A stretch of 64,000 nucleotides of DNA from contig NZ_JACTVA010000005.1 in NCBI RefSeq assembly GCF_014490485.1, positions 1 through 64,000 on the forward strand. Direction: 5' to 3'. A program made the translations under genes and the position numbers. The notes below the pieces were generated by a model that saw only the letters and a list, made by a program, of their open reading frames with translations, was not told the DNA's origin and made no database searches. The DNA comes from Teichococcus aerophilus. GTDB taxonomy: Bacteria; Pseudomonadota; Alphaproteobacteria; Acetobacterales; Acetobacteraceae. Positions 42,018-51,172 of the stretch are shown here, one piece after another; positions within the stretch are counted from its first letter, which is position 1; each line of letters opens with the position of its first letter.

Positions 42018-44894
42018 ATGCCTGACGCCCTTTACCTCTCGGCCGCAATCGGCTTGCCGTATCTAGGCGCCCTCGTCGCCGCGCTGCTCCCCGCCAATGC
42101 CCGTAACCTCGAAGCCTGGCTGGCGGGCGGCGTCGCGCTGCTCTCCCTCGTCATGGTCTGGGTCGGTTACGCGGAAGTCGCCGCCGGCGGCGTGCCGCGC
42201 TTCGAGGTGCCTTGGGCGCCGGAGCTCGGGCTGAACCTGGTGCTGCGGATGGATGGCCTCGCCTCGGTCTTCGCCGCGATGGTCACGGGCATCGGCTTCC
42301 TGGTGGTGCTCTACGCCCGCTACTACATGTCGCCAGAAGACCCCATCCCGCGCTTCTTCGCCTTCCTGCTGGCCTTCATGGGCTCGATGATGGGGCTGGT
42401 GCTGTCCGGCAACCTGATCCAGATGGTGTTCTTCTGGGAGCTGACGAGCCTCTTCTCCTTCCTGCTGATCGGCTACTGGCAGCATTCCTCGGCAGCCAGG
42501 GATGGCGCCCGCATGGCGCTGACAGTCACCGCCAGCGGCGGCCTGGCGCTGTTCGCCGGTGTGCTGCTGCTAGGCCATATCGCCGGCAGCTACGACCTGG
42601 ACCAGGTGCTGGCGGCGGGCGACATTATCCGCGACCACCCGCTGTATCTGCCGACGCTGATCCTGATCCTGCTCGGCGCCCTGACCAAGAGCGCGCAGTT
42701 CCCGTTCCACTTCTGGCTGCCGCATGCGATGGCGGCGCCGACCCCGGTCTCGGCCTACCTTCACTCCGCCACGCTGGTGAAGGCGGGCATCTTCCTGATG
42801 GCACGGCTGTGGCCGGTCATGGCCGGCACCGATGCCTGGTTCTGGATCCTCGCCACCTCGGGCATGATTACTTTGCTCGTAGGGGCTTACGTCGCGATCT
42901 TCCAGCATGACCTGAAGGGCTTGCTGGCCTATTCGACCATCAGCCATCTCGGCCTGATCACACTGCTGCTGAGCCTGAACAGCCCGCTGGCGATGGTGGC
43001 CGCCATCTTTCACACCATGAACCACGCCACCTTCAAGGCGTCCCTGTTCATGGCGACCGGCATCATCGACCATGAGACCGGCACGCGGGATATCCGAAGG
43101 CTCTCCGGCCTCAATACCTCGATGCCCTTCACCGCCCGGCTGGCGATGGTGGCCGCCGCCGCCATGGCCGGCGTGCCGCTGCTGAACGGCTTCATCTCCA
43201 AGGAGATGTTCTTCACCGAGGCGCTGACCGCCTCCACCTCGCCGACCCTGATGCACAGCCTGCTGCCCCTGGGCGCCACGATCGCGGGCGTGTTCGCCGT
43301 CACCTACTCGCTGCGCTTCATCCACGGTGCCTTCTTCGGCCCGGAAGCCAGGGACCTGCCGCGCACGCCGCATGAGCCGCCGCAATGGATGCGCCTGCCG
43401 GTGGAAGTGCTGGTCTTCGGCTGCATGATCGTCGGCGTGCTGCCGGCGGCCACCATCGGGCCATTCCTGGACGTCGCCGTGCGCTCCGTGCTGGGCGATG
43501 CGACACCGGAATACAGCCTGGCGGTCTGGCACGGCGTCAACCTGCCGCTGGTGATGAGCCTGATCGCGCTGGCCGGCGGCGTGGTGCTGTACCTGCTGCT
43601 GCAACGGCACCTGACGGCTGGGGTGGACGGCACCCCGCTGCTGCGCGGCCTGGATGGCCGCCGCATCTTTGACCGGGTGATGGTCTTCCTCTCCTGGCGG
43701 CTGGCGCGGACGCTGGAGCGGCTGCTGGGCACCAGCGGGCTGCAGATGCAGCTGCGGCTGATGGTCTGCGTCGCCTTTGCTGCCGCCATCCTGGCCCTGC
43801 TGCCCTATGAGCTGGAGCCGGGTAGCGTGACGATGACGGGGGTTGACCCGGTGGTGGCGGTGATGTGGCTGGTCGGTTCGGCCTGCGCCATCGGCGCGGC
43901 CTACCAGGCCAAGTACCACCGGCTGGCGGCGCTGATCCTGCTGGGCGGCGCCGGACTGATCACCTGCATGACCTTCATCTGGTTCTCCGCACCCGACCTG
44001 GCGTTGACCCAGCTGCTGGTGGAGGTGGTGACGACCGTGCTGCTGCTGCTCGGTCTGCGCTGGTTGCCGAAGCGGATCGAGCAGGCAGGCGCCAGCACCA
44101 TTCCGGCCCGGCTGCGCCGCTACCGCGACCTTGCCATCGCCATCCTGGCCGGCGCGGGGCTGACGGCGCTGTCCTACGCCACCATGACCCGCGTCTCGCC
44201 CGAGGGCATTGCCCGCCACTTCCTGGAGCGCGCCTATACCGAGGGCGGCGGCACCAACGTGGTGAACGTGATTCTGGTCGATTTCCGCGGCTTCGACACA
44301 CTGGGTGAGATCGTCGTCGTCGGCATCGTGGCGCTGACGGTGTTCGCGCTGTTGCGCCGCTTCCGCCCGGCACCGGAGAGCATTGGCGTGCCGGACCAGC
44401 AGCATGGCAAGGGCCAGGACTGGCTGCAGATCCCCGCGGTGATCATGCGGCTGATGTTCCCGGTCATCGGCGTCGTCGCGCTGTATCTGTTGCTGCGCGG
44501 ACATGACCTGCCGGGCGGTGGCTTCGCGGCGGGGCTGATGGCCTCCATCGCCATCCTGCTGCAATACATGGCCGGCGGCACGCGCTGGGTGGAGGACCAT
44601 CTGCGCGTGCACCCGCTGCGCTGGATGGGCACCGGGCTACTGCTGGCGGCGGGTACGGGCGTCGGCGCCATTGTGGTCGGCAAGCCGTTCCTGACCTCCT
44701 ACTTCGCCTATGCCGATCTCGGCTGGCTGGGGAAGCTGCCGGTGGCCAGCGCGCTGCTGTTCGACCTCGGCGTGTTCGGGCTGGTCTTCGGGGCGACGGT
44801 GCTGATCCTGATTGCCATCGCGCACCAGTCGGTGCGCAGCCAGCGGGCGGCGCCAACGCCGCCACCCAGTGCCGCCAAGGGGGGATATGACTGA
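42018..44894 (+). CDS. mnhA: Mrp antiporter subunit A-B fusion (PhaAB type, cluster 2)
   Basis: The 958-residue protein combines several modules. There is a NuoL-like domain (about 1-500) with Glu141 in VFFWELTSLFSF and Lys224 in ALTKSAQFPFHFWLPHAM, and DUF4040 (about 620-690) with WFSAPDLALTQLLVEVV. An MbhE-like segment and an MnhB domain (about 800-940) with RGHDLPGGGFAAGL follow. It is therefore MrpA fused to MrpB, as in PhaAB of Sinorhizobium. It is the principal proton/cation channel subunit in the inner membrane. GGAGAG precedes the ATG. It overlaps mnhC by one base. Confidence 0.95.
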   Translation: MPDALYLSAAIGLPYLGALVAALLPANARNLEAWLAGGVALLSLVMVWVGYAEVAAGGVPRFEVPWAPELGLNLVLRMDGLASVFAAMVTGIGFLVVLYARYYMSPEDPIPRFFAFLLAFMGSMMGLVLSGNLIQMVFFWELTSLFSFLLIGYWQHSSAARDGARMALTVTASGGLALFAGVLLLGHIAGSYDLDQVLAAGDIIRDHPLYLPTLILILLGALTKSAQFPFHFWLPHAMAAPTPVSAYLHSATLVKAGIFLMARLWPVMAGTDAWFWILATSGMITLLVGAYVAIFQHDLKGLLAYSTISHLGLITLLLSLNSPLAMVAAIFHTMNHATFKASLFMATGIIDHETGTRDIRRLSGLNTSMPFTARLAMVAAAAMAGVPLLNGFISKEMFFTEALTASTSPTLMHSLLPLGATIAGVFAVTYSLRFIHGAFFGPEARDLPRTPHEPPQWMRLPVEVLVFGCMIVGVLPAATIGPFLDVAVRSVLGDATPEYSLAVWHGVNLPLVMSLIALAGGVVLYLLLQRHLTAGVDGTPLLRGLDGRRIFDRVMVFLSWRLARTLERLLGTSGLQMQLRLMVCVAFAAAILALLPYELEPGSVTMTGVDPVVAVMWLVGSACAIGAAYQAKYHRLAALILLGGAGLITCMTFIWFSAPDLALTQLLVEVVTTVLLLLGLRWLPKRIEQAGASTIPARLRRYRDLAIAILAGAGLTALSYATMTRVSPEGIARHFLERAYTEGGGTNVVNVILVDFRGFDTLGEIVVVGIVALTVFALLRRFRPAPESIGVPDQQHGKGQDWLQIPAVIMRLMFPVIGVVALYLLLRGHDLPGGGFAAGLMASIAILLQYMAGGTRWVEDHLRVHPLRWMGTGLLLAAGTGVGAIVVGKPFLTSYFAYADLGWLGKLPVASALLFDLGVFGLVFGATVLILIAIAHQSVRSQRAAPTPPPSAAKGGYD

Positions 44895-45238
44895 TGGAAC
44901 TGATTCTCGCCCTGGCCATCGGCGTCCTGGGGGGTTCCGGCGTGTGGCTGCTGATGCGGCCGCGCACCTTCCAGCTGATCATCGGCCTCTCGCTGCTCTC
45001 CTACGCGGTGAACCTGTTCATCTTCAGCATGGGGCGCTTTCCGGTGGGGGCCCCGCCGGTGCTGGCGCCCGGCACTTCCGGCGACCCGGCCGTGTTCGCC
45101 GACCCGCTGCCGCAGGCCTTGGTGCTGACCGCTATCGTCATCGGCTTCGCCACCACGGCGCTGTTCCTCGTCGTCATGCTCGCCGCGCGCGGCCTGACCG
45201 GCGGTGACCATGTGGACGGCAAGGGGCGCGGCTCGTGA
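44894..45238 (+). CDS. mnhC: Mrp antiporter subunit C (cluster 2)
   Basis: The 114-residue NuoK-like protein has three membrane segments, FQLIIGLSLLSYAVNLFIF and DPLPQALVLTAIVIGFATTA. It starts in a TGATG junction with the AB subunit and overlaps mnhD by 4 bp (GTGA). It is a typical MrpC/PhaC in length and motif. Confidence 0.95.
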   Translation: MELILALAIGVLGGSGVWLLMRPRTFQLIIGLSLLSYAVNLFIFSMGRFPVGAPPVLAPGTSGDPAVFADPLPQALVLTAIVIGFATTALFLVVMLAARGLTGGDHVDGKGRGS

Positions 45239-46851
45239 ACGGCTGGATGCAACATCTGGGCATCGCCTCCATCATCCTGCCATTGCTGGTGGGCGCGATC
45301 ATGATCCCGCTGGAGGACCAGAAGGGCCATTGGCGCGCGGCGCTCGGCATCACTTCCACCGTCCTGCTGTTGGCCATCGCCATCACCCTGGCCTGGCAGG
45401 CGCATCTGGGCGGCGGCGGGGAGGGGCTGGTCAGCGTCTATCGCCTGGGCAACTGGCCGGCGATCTTCGGCATCGTTCTGGTGGTGGACCGGCTCTCAGC
45501 GCTGATGCTGGTGTTGACGGCGGTGCTGGGGCTTTCGTCCCTGGTGTTCTCGCTGGCACGCTGGCAGCGCATGGGCGCGCATTTCCACGCGTTGTTCCAG
45601 TTCCAGCTGATGGGGCTGAACGGCGCCTTCCTGACCGGCGACCTGTTCAACCTGTTCGTGTTCTTCGAGGTGCTGCTGGCGGCCTCCTACGGCCTGGCGC
45701 TCCACGGCTCGGGCGTCGCGCGGGTCAAGGCGGGGCTGCACTACATCGCCATCAACCTGGCGGCGTCGCTGCTGTTCCTGATTGGCGTCAGCATGATCTA
45801 CGGCGTGGCCGGCACGCTGAACATGGCCGACCTCGCCGCCCGCATCCCGGAGATCCCGCTGGAGAACCGACCGTTGCTGGAGGCAGGGGCCGGCATCCTC
45901 GGCCTGGCCTTCCTGGTCAAGGCGGGCATGTGGCCGCTGGGCTTCTGGCTGCCGCGCACCTACTCCGCCGTCAGCCCACCGGCGGCCGCCATCTTCTCCA
46001 TGATGAGCAAGGTCGGCGTCTACGCCATTCTGCGGCTCTCCCTGCTGCTGTTCAGCAACGATGCGGGGGATTCCGTCGGCTTCGGTGGCACCTGGATCCT
46101 GGCCGGCGGCATTCTGACCATCGGCTTCGGCGCCGTCAGCGTGCTGGCGACGCAGGATCTGTCCCGGCTGGCCGGGGCGAGCGTGCTGATCTCCTCCGGC
46201 ACGCTGCTGGCGGCCGTGGGGGCGGAGCAGGTGGCGGTGACCAGCGGGGCGCTGTTCTACCTGGCGACCTCCGCGCTCTCGATCGGCGCGCTGTTCCTGT
46301 TGATCGAGTTGCTGGAGCGCGGCCGTGATGTCGGCGCCGACGTGCTGGCGGTGACCCTGGAAGCCTTCGGCGACGGCGATGACGACGACGATGACGAAAC
46401 CGATGAGATCGGCGTCGCCATCCCGGCCACCATGGCGGTGCTGGGCCTCAGCTTCCTGTGCTGCGCGCTGCTGCTGGCCGGGTTGCCGCCGCTGTCCGGC
46501 TTCGTCGCCAAGTTCGCCATGCTGAGCGGCATCCTGAACCCCGAGGGTCTGGGCGGCCGCGTCGCCTCCGTCTCCCCGGGCGGGTGGGCGCTGCTGGTGG
46601 CGCTGGTGCTCTCCGGCCTCGCCACGGTGCTGGCGATGACCCGCGCCGGTATCCGCAGCCTCTGGGCCACCTCCAGCCGTTCCGTCCCCCGCGTCGGCGT
46701 CATCGAGATCGCGCCGGTGCTGCTGTTGCTGTCGCTCTGCGTCGGCATGACAATCGGGGCCGGGCCGATGCTGCGCTACACCCACGCAGCGGCCGAGGCG
46801 CTGCACGCGCCCCGCGACTACATCCGCAACGTGATCGGGCAGAACCCATGA
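45235..46851 (+). CDS. mnhD: Mrp antiporter subunit D (cluster 2)
   Basis: The 538-residue NuoM-like protein has Glu145 in LFNLFVFFE (TM5) and Lys229 in FLVKAGMWPLGFWLP (TM7), so it is predicted to be proton-conducting. An acidic insertion (GDGDDDDDDETDE, residues about 378-390) sits in a loop between two membrane helices. The start GTG overlaps mnhC, and the stop overlaps mnhE. It differs from the cluster 1 MnhD in length (538 against 491 residues), mostly because of this loop. Confidence 0.95.
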   Translation: MNGWMQHLGIASIILPLLVGAIMIPLEDQKGHWRAALGITSTVLLLAIAITLAWQAHLGGGGEGLVSVYRLGNWPAIFGIVLVVDRLSALMLVLTAVLGLSSLVFSLARWQRMGAHFHALFQFQLMGLNGAFLTGDLFNLFVFFEVLLAASYGLALHGSGVARVKAGLHYIAINLAASLLFLIGVSMIYGVAGTLNMADLAARIPEIPLENRPLLEAGAGILGLAFLVKAGMWPLGFWLPRTYSAVSPPAAAIFSMMSKVGVYAILRLSLLLFSNDAGDSVGFGGTWILAGGILTIGFGAVSVLATQDLSRLAGASVLISSGTLLAAVGAEQVAVTSGALFYLATSALSIGALFLLIELLERGRDVGADVLAVTLEAFGDGDDDDDDETDEIGVAIPATMAVLGLSFLCCALLLAGLPPLSGFVAKFAMLSGILNPEGLGGRVASVSPGGWALLVALVLSGLATVLAMTRAGIRSLWATSSRSVPRVGVIEIAPVLLLLSLCVGMTIGAGPMLRYTHAAAEALHAPRDYIRNVIGQNP

Positions 46852-47333
46852 GGCGGCTGTTTCCCCACCCCCTCATGTCGATCGCGCTGTTCGCCATGTG
46901 GATGTTGCTGAACGAGACCGTCGCCCCGGGACCGGCGCTGGTCGGGCTGGTGCTGGCCGTGGCGGCCGGCTGGGTGATGACGTCCCTGCGCCCGACCCGC
47001 AGCCGCATCCGCCGGCCGGGTGTGATCCTGCGGCTGGCCTTGCATGTCATCGTGGATATCGCCCGTTCCAACCTCGCGGTCGCGCAGGTCATCCTGCGGC
47101 CGCGCAAGGACCGGCGGCAGGGCTTCCTGCGCGTGCAACTGGCGCTGCGGGACGAGAACGCGCTGGCGGCGCTGGCCTGCATCCTGACCGCGACGCCGGG
47201 CACCGCCTGGGTGGAATACGACACGGAAACAGGCTGGCTGCTGCTGCATGTGCTGGACCTGATCGACGAGGACAGCTGGATCAGCATCATCAAGCAGCGC
47301 TACGAGCAACCGCTGATGGAGATCTTCCAATGA
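46848..47333 (+). CDS. mnhE: Mrp antiporter subunit E (cluster 2)
   Basis: The 161-residue MrpE protein has an N-terminal double membrane segment (LFAMWMLLNETVAPGPALVGLVLA). Its soluble half contains ILTATPGTAWVEYD and LLLHVLDLIDEDSW. ATPGT and the HVLD motif are family hallmarks. It overlaps both neighbours by 4 bp. It is more canonical than the cluster 1 copy at 38. Confidence 0.95.
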   Translation: MRRLFPHPLMSIALFAMWMLLNETVAPGPALVGLVLAVAAGWVMTSLRPTRSRIRRPGVILRLALHVIVDIARSNLAVAQVILRPRKDRRQGFLRVQLALRDENALAALACILTATPGTAWVEYDTETGWLLLHVLDLIDEDSWISIIKQRYEQPLMEIFQ

Positions 47334-47611
47334 CCGTCGCGCTGCTGACCTGGTCGCTCCTCGCCGCGCAATTGATGCTGGGCGCTGCCATGCTCTGCGC
47401 CACCTACCGCGTGCTGAAGGGGCCGCGGGCGCAGGACCGGGTACTGGGTCTCGATACGCTCTACGTCAACGGCATGCTGATGCTGCTGACCTTCGGCATC
47501 CGGTCCGGCACCACGCTGTATTTCGAGGCGGCGCTGGTCATTGCCCTGCTGGGCTTTGTCAGCACGGCGGCGCTCGCCAAGTTCCTGATGCGGGGCGAGG
47601 TGATCGAATGA
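47330..47611 (+). CDS. mnhF: Mrp antiporter subunit F (cluster 2)
   Basis: The 93-residue membrane protein has the MrpF loop RVLKGPRAQDRVLGLDTLY and three hydrophobic segments. The ATG overlaps the mnhE stop by 4 bp, and the TGA overlaps the mnhG ATG. Confidence 0.95.
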   Translation: MTVALLTWSLLAAQLMLGAAMLCATYRVLKGPRAQDRVLGLDTLYVNGMLMLLTFGIRSGTTLYFEAALVIALLGFVSTAALAKFLMRGEVIE

Positions 47612-47970
47612 ACCACGCCGCCGACCTGCCGCTCTGGGCGGCCATTCCCGTGGCGCTGCTGCTGCTGCTCGGCTCCGGGCTGGCGCTGACCGGTTCCATC
47701 GGCCTGCTGCGGCTGAAGAGCTTCTACGAGCGCCTGCATGCGCCGACCATCGGCACTTCCTACGGCATCTTCTGCGTGCTGCTGGCCTCGGTGATCTTTT
47801 TCACCGTGATGCAGAGCCGGTTGGTGATGCATGAGGTGCTGATTGGCATCTTTGTCGTCGTCACCACGCCGGTGACGCTGATGCTGCTGGGCCGCGCCGC
47901 GCTGCACCGTGACCGGTTGGAGGGGAAGGACCCGACCCATCCGGTGGAGCAGCGCGAGGCTGCGGAGTAA
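47608..47970 (+). CDS. mnhG: Mrp antiporter subunit G (cluster 2)
   Basis: The 120-residue MrpG protein has TGSIGLLRLKSFYERLHAPT and a following helix pair, with a polar C-terminal tail of about 25 residues. It is the last gene of the classical six-gene order AB-C-D-E-F-G and is followed 7 bp later by a family hairpin terminator. Confidence 0.95.
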   Translation: MNHAADLPLWAAIPVALLLLLGSGLALTGSIGLLRLKSFYERLHAPTIGTSYGIFCVLLASVIFFTVMQSRLVMHEVLIGIFVVVTTPVTLMLLGRAALHRDRLEGKDPTHPVEQREAAE

Positions 47971-47976
47971 GGACGG

Positions 47977-48022
47977 CCGGGGGAAGGAATTCCCCCGGAC
48001 CCCCATCTTTTGTTTGCGAGCT
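47977..48022 (+). terminator. Dispersed hairpin-terminator family, arm 6
   Basis: The 9-bp stem CCGGGGGAA / TTCCCCCGG closes a GGAA loop (47977-47998). The flank ACCCCCATCTTTTGTTTGCG follows. It lies directly after the mnhG stop. Confidence 0.9.
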
Positions 48023-48176
48023 TGGAGTACGACTGAGACGGGTTGACGCTACGGGGCGTGAGCTACGCGACAGAGATTTGGCTGCGTTACTTACGCAATC
48101 CCCGCTTATAGACGCGGCATGGTGCCCATCGGCTGGTCCACTCGTCCAAGCCTCATCCGAAGCCGCACTCCAAACA

Positions 48177-48219
48177 CCGCGAAAGGAAGATGGGGGTTTG
48201 GGGGAATTCCTTCCCCCAA
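48177..48219 (-). terminator. Dispersed hairpin-terminator family, arm 7
   Basis: On the minus strand, the 9-bp stem TTGGGGGAA / TTCCCCCAA closes a GGAA loop (48198-48219) with flank ACCCCCATCTTCCTTTCGCG. It lies 14 bp after the stop of the amino-acid binding protein and faces arm 6. Confidence 0.85.
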
Positions 48220-48232
48220 CCTGACTGTCCTC

Positions 48233-49261
48233 TCAGCGCATCGGCAGTGGGTAGTGCAGGCCTCCCCGCGTCCACAGCTCGTTCGGGCCGCGCGCCAGGC
48301 CAATCGGGGTGTTGGGGCCCATATGGCGGTCATAGATCTCGGCGTAGTTGCCGACGGCCTTGACCACATTCACCACCCAGGCCGGGTCCACCTTCAGCGC
48401 CTGGCCCAGTTCTGGCGAGACGCCCAGCAGGCGGCGCGTGTCCGGGTTGGTGCTCTCCCGGCGCATCTGGTCGGCATTGGCGGCGGTGACGCCGCGCTCC
48501 TCGGCTTCCATCAGCGCGTTGACGTACCAGCGCACCAGGTCGAACCACTCGTCGTCGCCACGGCGCACATAGGGGCCGTAGGGTTCCTTGGAGAAGCGCT
48601 CGGACAGGATGGTCCAATCGGCGGGCGCCTGCAGGGAGGAGCGGCCGGCGGCGAGCTGCGAGGCATCGGTGCCGAAGGCATCGCAACGGCCGGACTGCAG
48701 CGCGGCGAAGGCCTGGTCGGTGCGCTCGAACAGGATGGGGGTGAAGGTCATGTTGTGCGTGCGGAAGTAATCCGCCGTCACCAGCTCGTTGGTGGTGCCG
48801 GAGACGAGGCAGATGGTGGCGCCGCCCATCTCCGACGCCTTGGTGATGCTTGCATTGGCGCGGACCATGAAGCCGTGCCCGTCATAGAAGTACGGCGTGA
48901 TGGCGCGCAGGCCGAGCGTGACGTCGCGCATCATGGTGTGGGTGCTGGTGCGGAACAGCACGTCGATCTCGCCCGAGCTGAGGGCGGTGAAGCGGGTGGA
49001 CGAACTCAGCGACTGGAAACGCACCTTGCTGGCGTCGTTGAACAAGGCGACGGCCAGGCCGCGGCAGAGATCGGCATCCAGGCCCTGCCAGACGCCGCGC
49101 GCATCGGGGATGGCGAAGCCGGCGATGCCGGTATGGATGCCGCAGACGAGCTGCCCGCGCGCCCGTATGGCGTCCAGCGTTGCACCGGCGCGGGCTGGCG
49201 CCGCCAGGGTCAAGAGGGTGGCCATGGCGGCCACGGTCGCCAGCATTGCACGCTTCAGCAT
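48233..49261 (-). CDS. Amino-acid ABC transporter substrate-binding protein (AapJ/BztA type)
   Basis: The 342-residue exported SBP_bac_3 protein has a signal peptide ending near ARA (residue about 25), then LDAIRARGQLVCGIHTGIAGFAIPDARG. It also has GLDADLCRGLAVALF and TYDGxGFM-like YFYDGHGFMVR. This is the pattern of general L-amino-acid receptors AapJ/BztA. GGGAAGG precedes the ATG at 49261. The usual aapQMP genes do not follow. A MocR-type regulator is divergent. Confidence 0.9.
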   Translation of the reverse strand: MLKRAMLATVAAMATLLTLAAPARAGATLDAIRARGQLVCGIHTGIAGFAIPDARGVWQGLDADLCRGLAVALFNDASKVRFQSLSSSTRFTALSSGEIDVLFRTSTHTMMRDVTLGLRAITPYFYDGHGFMVRANASITKASEMGGATICLVSGTTNELVTADYFRTHNMTFTPILFERTDQAFAALQSGRCDAFGTDASQLAAGRSSLQAPADWTILSERFSKEPYGPYVRRGDDEWFDLVRWYVNALMEAEERGVTAANADQMRRESTNPDTRRLLGVSPELGQALKVDPAWVVNVVKAVGNYAEIYDRHMGPNTPIGLARGPNELWTRGGLHYPLPMR

Positions 49262-49489
49262 GAATTCGCCTTCCCGGATTTTTTCTACCGCCCAGGGTGC
49301 GAAGCCGGAACGACGCAAGTCAAGCCGCTTGGCCGCGCCGATGCGTGCCGCCGCACCGGCAGCCGCGCAAAGCCCGGGCATTCGGGGCGCCTTTGCCCAA
49401 GATCGGGTCGCCAGCCATGCCGCTGCTTGCGCCACGGTGCCGGATGGCGGAGGTATGGGCGCAGCAATGTCACGGCCGGGAAGCGAGCA

Positions 49490-50872
49490 ATGAGCGACGG
49501 CACGGCACCGGGCTGGACCCCGGCGATCGAGCGGGGGCAGGGGCCGCTCTACCTGGCCATCGCCGACCGGATCGACGCCGACATCGCCGCTGGCAGGTTG
49601 GCGGCAGGCGCGCGGCTGCCACCGCAGCGGGTGCTGGCGGACCTGCTGGGCATCGACTTTACCACCGTCAGCCGTGCCTATGCCGAGGCCGCGCGGCGCG
49701 GGCTGGTGCGCAGCCGGGTGGGGCAGGGCACCTTCGTCCGCCCGCCGCTGGCGACCGCCACGCCCGGCGGCGTCGACCTCAGCATGAACCTGCCGCCGCG
49801 CTTCGAGGATGCCGCATTGGAACGGCGCCTGGCGCAGTCCGCTGGGCTGCTGGAGGAATCCGGCGGGCTGGACCTGCTATTGCGCTACCAGGAGCCGGGC
49901 GGCGCGCTGGCCGACCGGGAAGCGGGCGTCCAATGGCTGGCCGGGCGCGTCCCTGGCTTGGTGGCGGAGCGGGTGGTGGTGTGCCCGGGCGCGCAGGGGG
50001 CGCTGGCCGCCACGCTCGGCCTGCTGGCGGCGCCGGGGGAGACCATCCTGGCCGAGGCGCTGACCTATCCGGGCTTCCGCAGCCTGGCGGCGCAGTTGCG
50101 GTTGCGCGTGGCTGGCGTTGCGATGGACGCCGAAGGGATCGTGCCCGATGCCCTCGATGCCGCCTGCCAAGCGGTATCGCCGAAGGCGCTGTATTGCACG
50201 CCGGTGTTGCAAAACCCGACCACCGCGACGATGTCGCTGGCCCGGCGGCAGCAGATCGTCGCGATTGCCCGGCGCCATGGGGCGCCGATCATCGAGGATG
50301 ACGCTTACGGCTTGTTGCCCCGTGCGGCGCCGCCCGCCCTCGCGGCGTTGGCGCCGGAGCTGGTCTACTACATCGGCGGGCTGGCCAAGGTGCTCTCCCC
50401 AGCCTTGCGGATCGCCTATCTGGCGGCGCCGGATGCCCGCCAGGCGCAGCGCGTGGCCGCAGGCATCCGCGCCACGGCGGCCATGGCGTCGCCGCTGACG
50501 GCCGCGCTGGCCACGCGATGGATTGGCGATGGCACCGCGCTCACGGTGCTGGGCGCCATCCGCGCGGAGACCGCCGCGCGTCGTGCATTGGCCGCGCAGT
50601 ATCTGCCGGAATTCGCCGCAAGGTCGCAGCCGGACAGTTTCCATCTGTGGCTGGCCCTGCCGCCGGCCTGGACGCGGGCCGACCTGGCCGGAAGGCTGCG
50701 CACCATGGGCATCGGCGTGGTGGTCAGCGATGCCTTCGCGGTAACATCGGCACCCGAAGCAGTACGCATCGGCTTGGGCGCCGCGCGCACGCGGCGGGAA
50801 CTGGCAATCGGGTTGCAGGCCATCGCGGACCTGCTGTCGCAGCCGCCGGCGCTGTCCTCCACCGTGGTGTGA
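49490..50872 (+). CDS. MocR-type GntR/aminotransferase regulator
   Basis: The 460-residue protein has an N-terminal GntR winged helix (residues about 15-85; PLYLAIADRIDADIAAGRLAAG and YAEAARRGLVRSRVGQGTFV). An aminotransferase class I/II domain follows, with PGAQGALAATLGLL, the PLP-facing D in EDDAYG, and the Schiff-base lysine in GGLAKVLSPALRIAYL. MocR proteins sense PLP or amino compounds and usually control the divergent gene, here an amino-acid receptor. The ATG is preceded by GGGAAGCGAG. Confidence 0.9.
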   Translation: MSDGTAPGWTPAIERGQGPLYLAIADRIDADIAAGRLAAGARLPPQRVLADLLGIDFTTVSRAYAEAARRGLVRSRVGQGTFVRPPLATATPGGVDLSMNLPPRFEDAALERRLAQSAGLLEESGGLDLLLRYQEPGGALADREAGVQWLAGRVPGLVAERVVVCPGAQGALAATLGLLAAPGETILAEALTYPGFRSLAAQLRLRVAGVAMDAEGIVPDALDAACQAVSPKALYCTPVLQNPTTATMSLARRQQIVAIARRHGAPIIEDDAYGLLPRAAPPALAALAPELVYYIGGLAKVLSPALRIAYLAAPDARQAQRVAAGIRATAAMASPLTAALATRWIGDGTALTVLGAIRAETAARRALAAQYLPEFAARSQPDSFHLWLALPPAWTRADLAGRLRTMGIGVVVSDAFAVTSAPEAVRIGLGAARTRRELAIGLQAIADLLSQPPALSSTVV

Positions 50873-50911
50873 CGGCAAGTCTGAGGCCTGTCGACGCTTG
50901 GAGAAGGAAAG

Positions 50912-50957
50912 CCAGGGGAAGGAATTCCCCTGGAACCCCATCTTTCTTCTGCAGGTT
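50912..50957 (+). terminator. Dispersed hairpin-terminator family, arm 8
   Basis: The 9-bp stem CCAGGGGAA / TTCCCCTGG closes a GGAA loop (50912-50933). The flank AACCCCATCTTTCTTCTGCA follows. The A-T third pair is a further compensatory change compared with arms 1 and 2. Confidence 0.85.
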
Positions 50958-51095
50958 TGAGTTTGTGCTGACGGACTGAGAGGGTGGCGCAATCGGGTGT
51001 TTCAAAGCCACGCGGACGGAACTGTCAGTTGGAGAAGCCATGATGATTTGCGCTCACGGCCTGGACTGAGCGCAATCCGCGAAAGCCGCCCAGAA

Positions 51096-51135
51096 CCGCA
51101 GAAAAAAGAAGGGGCTTGGGGATCTCATTCCCCAA
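51096..51135 (-). terminator. Dispersed hairpin-terminator family, arm 9
   Basis: On the minus strand, TTGGGGA / TCCCCAA (51116-51135) has a six-base loop ATGAGA and the flank GCCCCTTCTTTTTTCTGCGG. It lies 38 bp past the end of the siderophore operon and faces arm 8. Confidence 0.8.
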
Positions 51136-51172
51136 CCCTCCGTTTTGCCGCAACGCCTAATGCCGATCCTCC

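Larger units (their letters stand above)
50873..51172. other. Convergent intergenic region with two facing hairpins
   Basis: The 300-bp gap between the MocR gene (+) and the siderophore-interacting protein gene (-) holds arms 8 and 9. The 140 bp between them encode nothing I can support. Confidence 0.5.
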
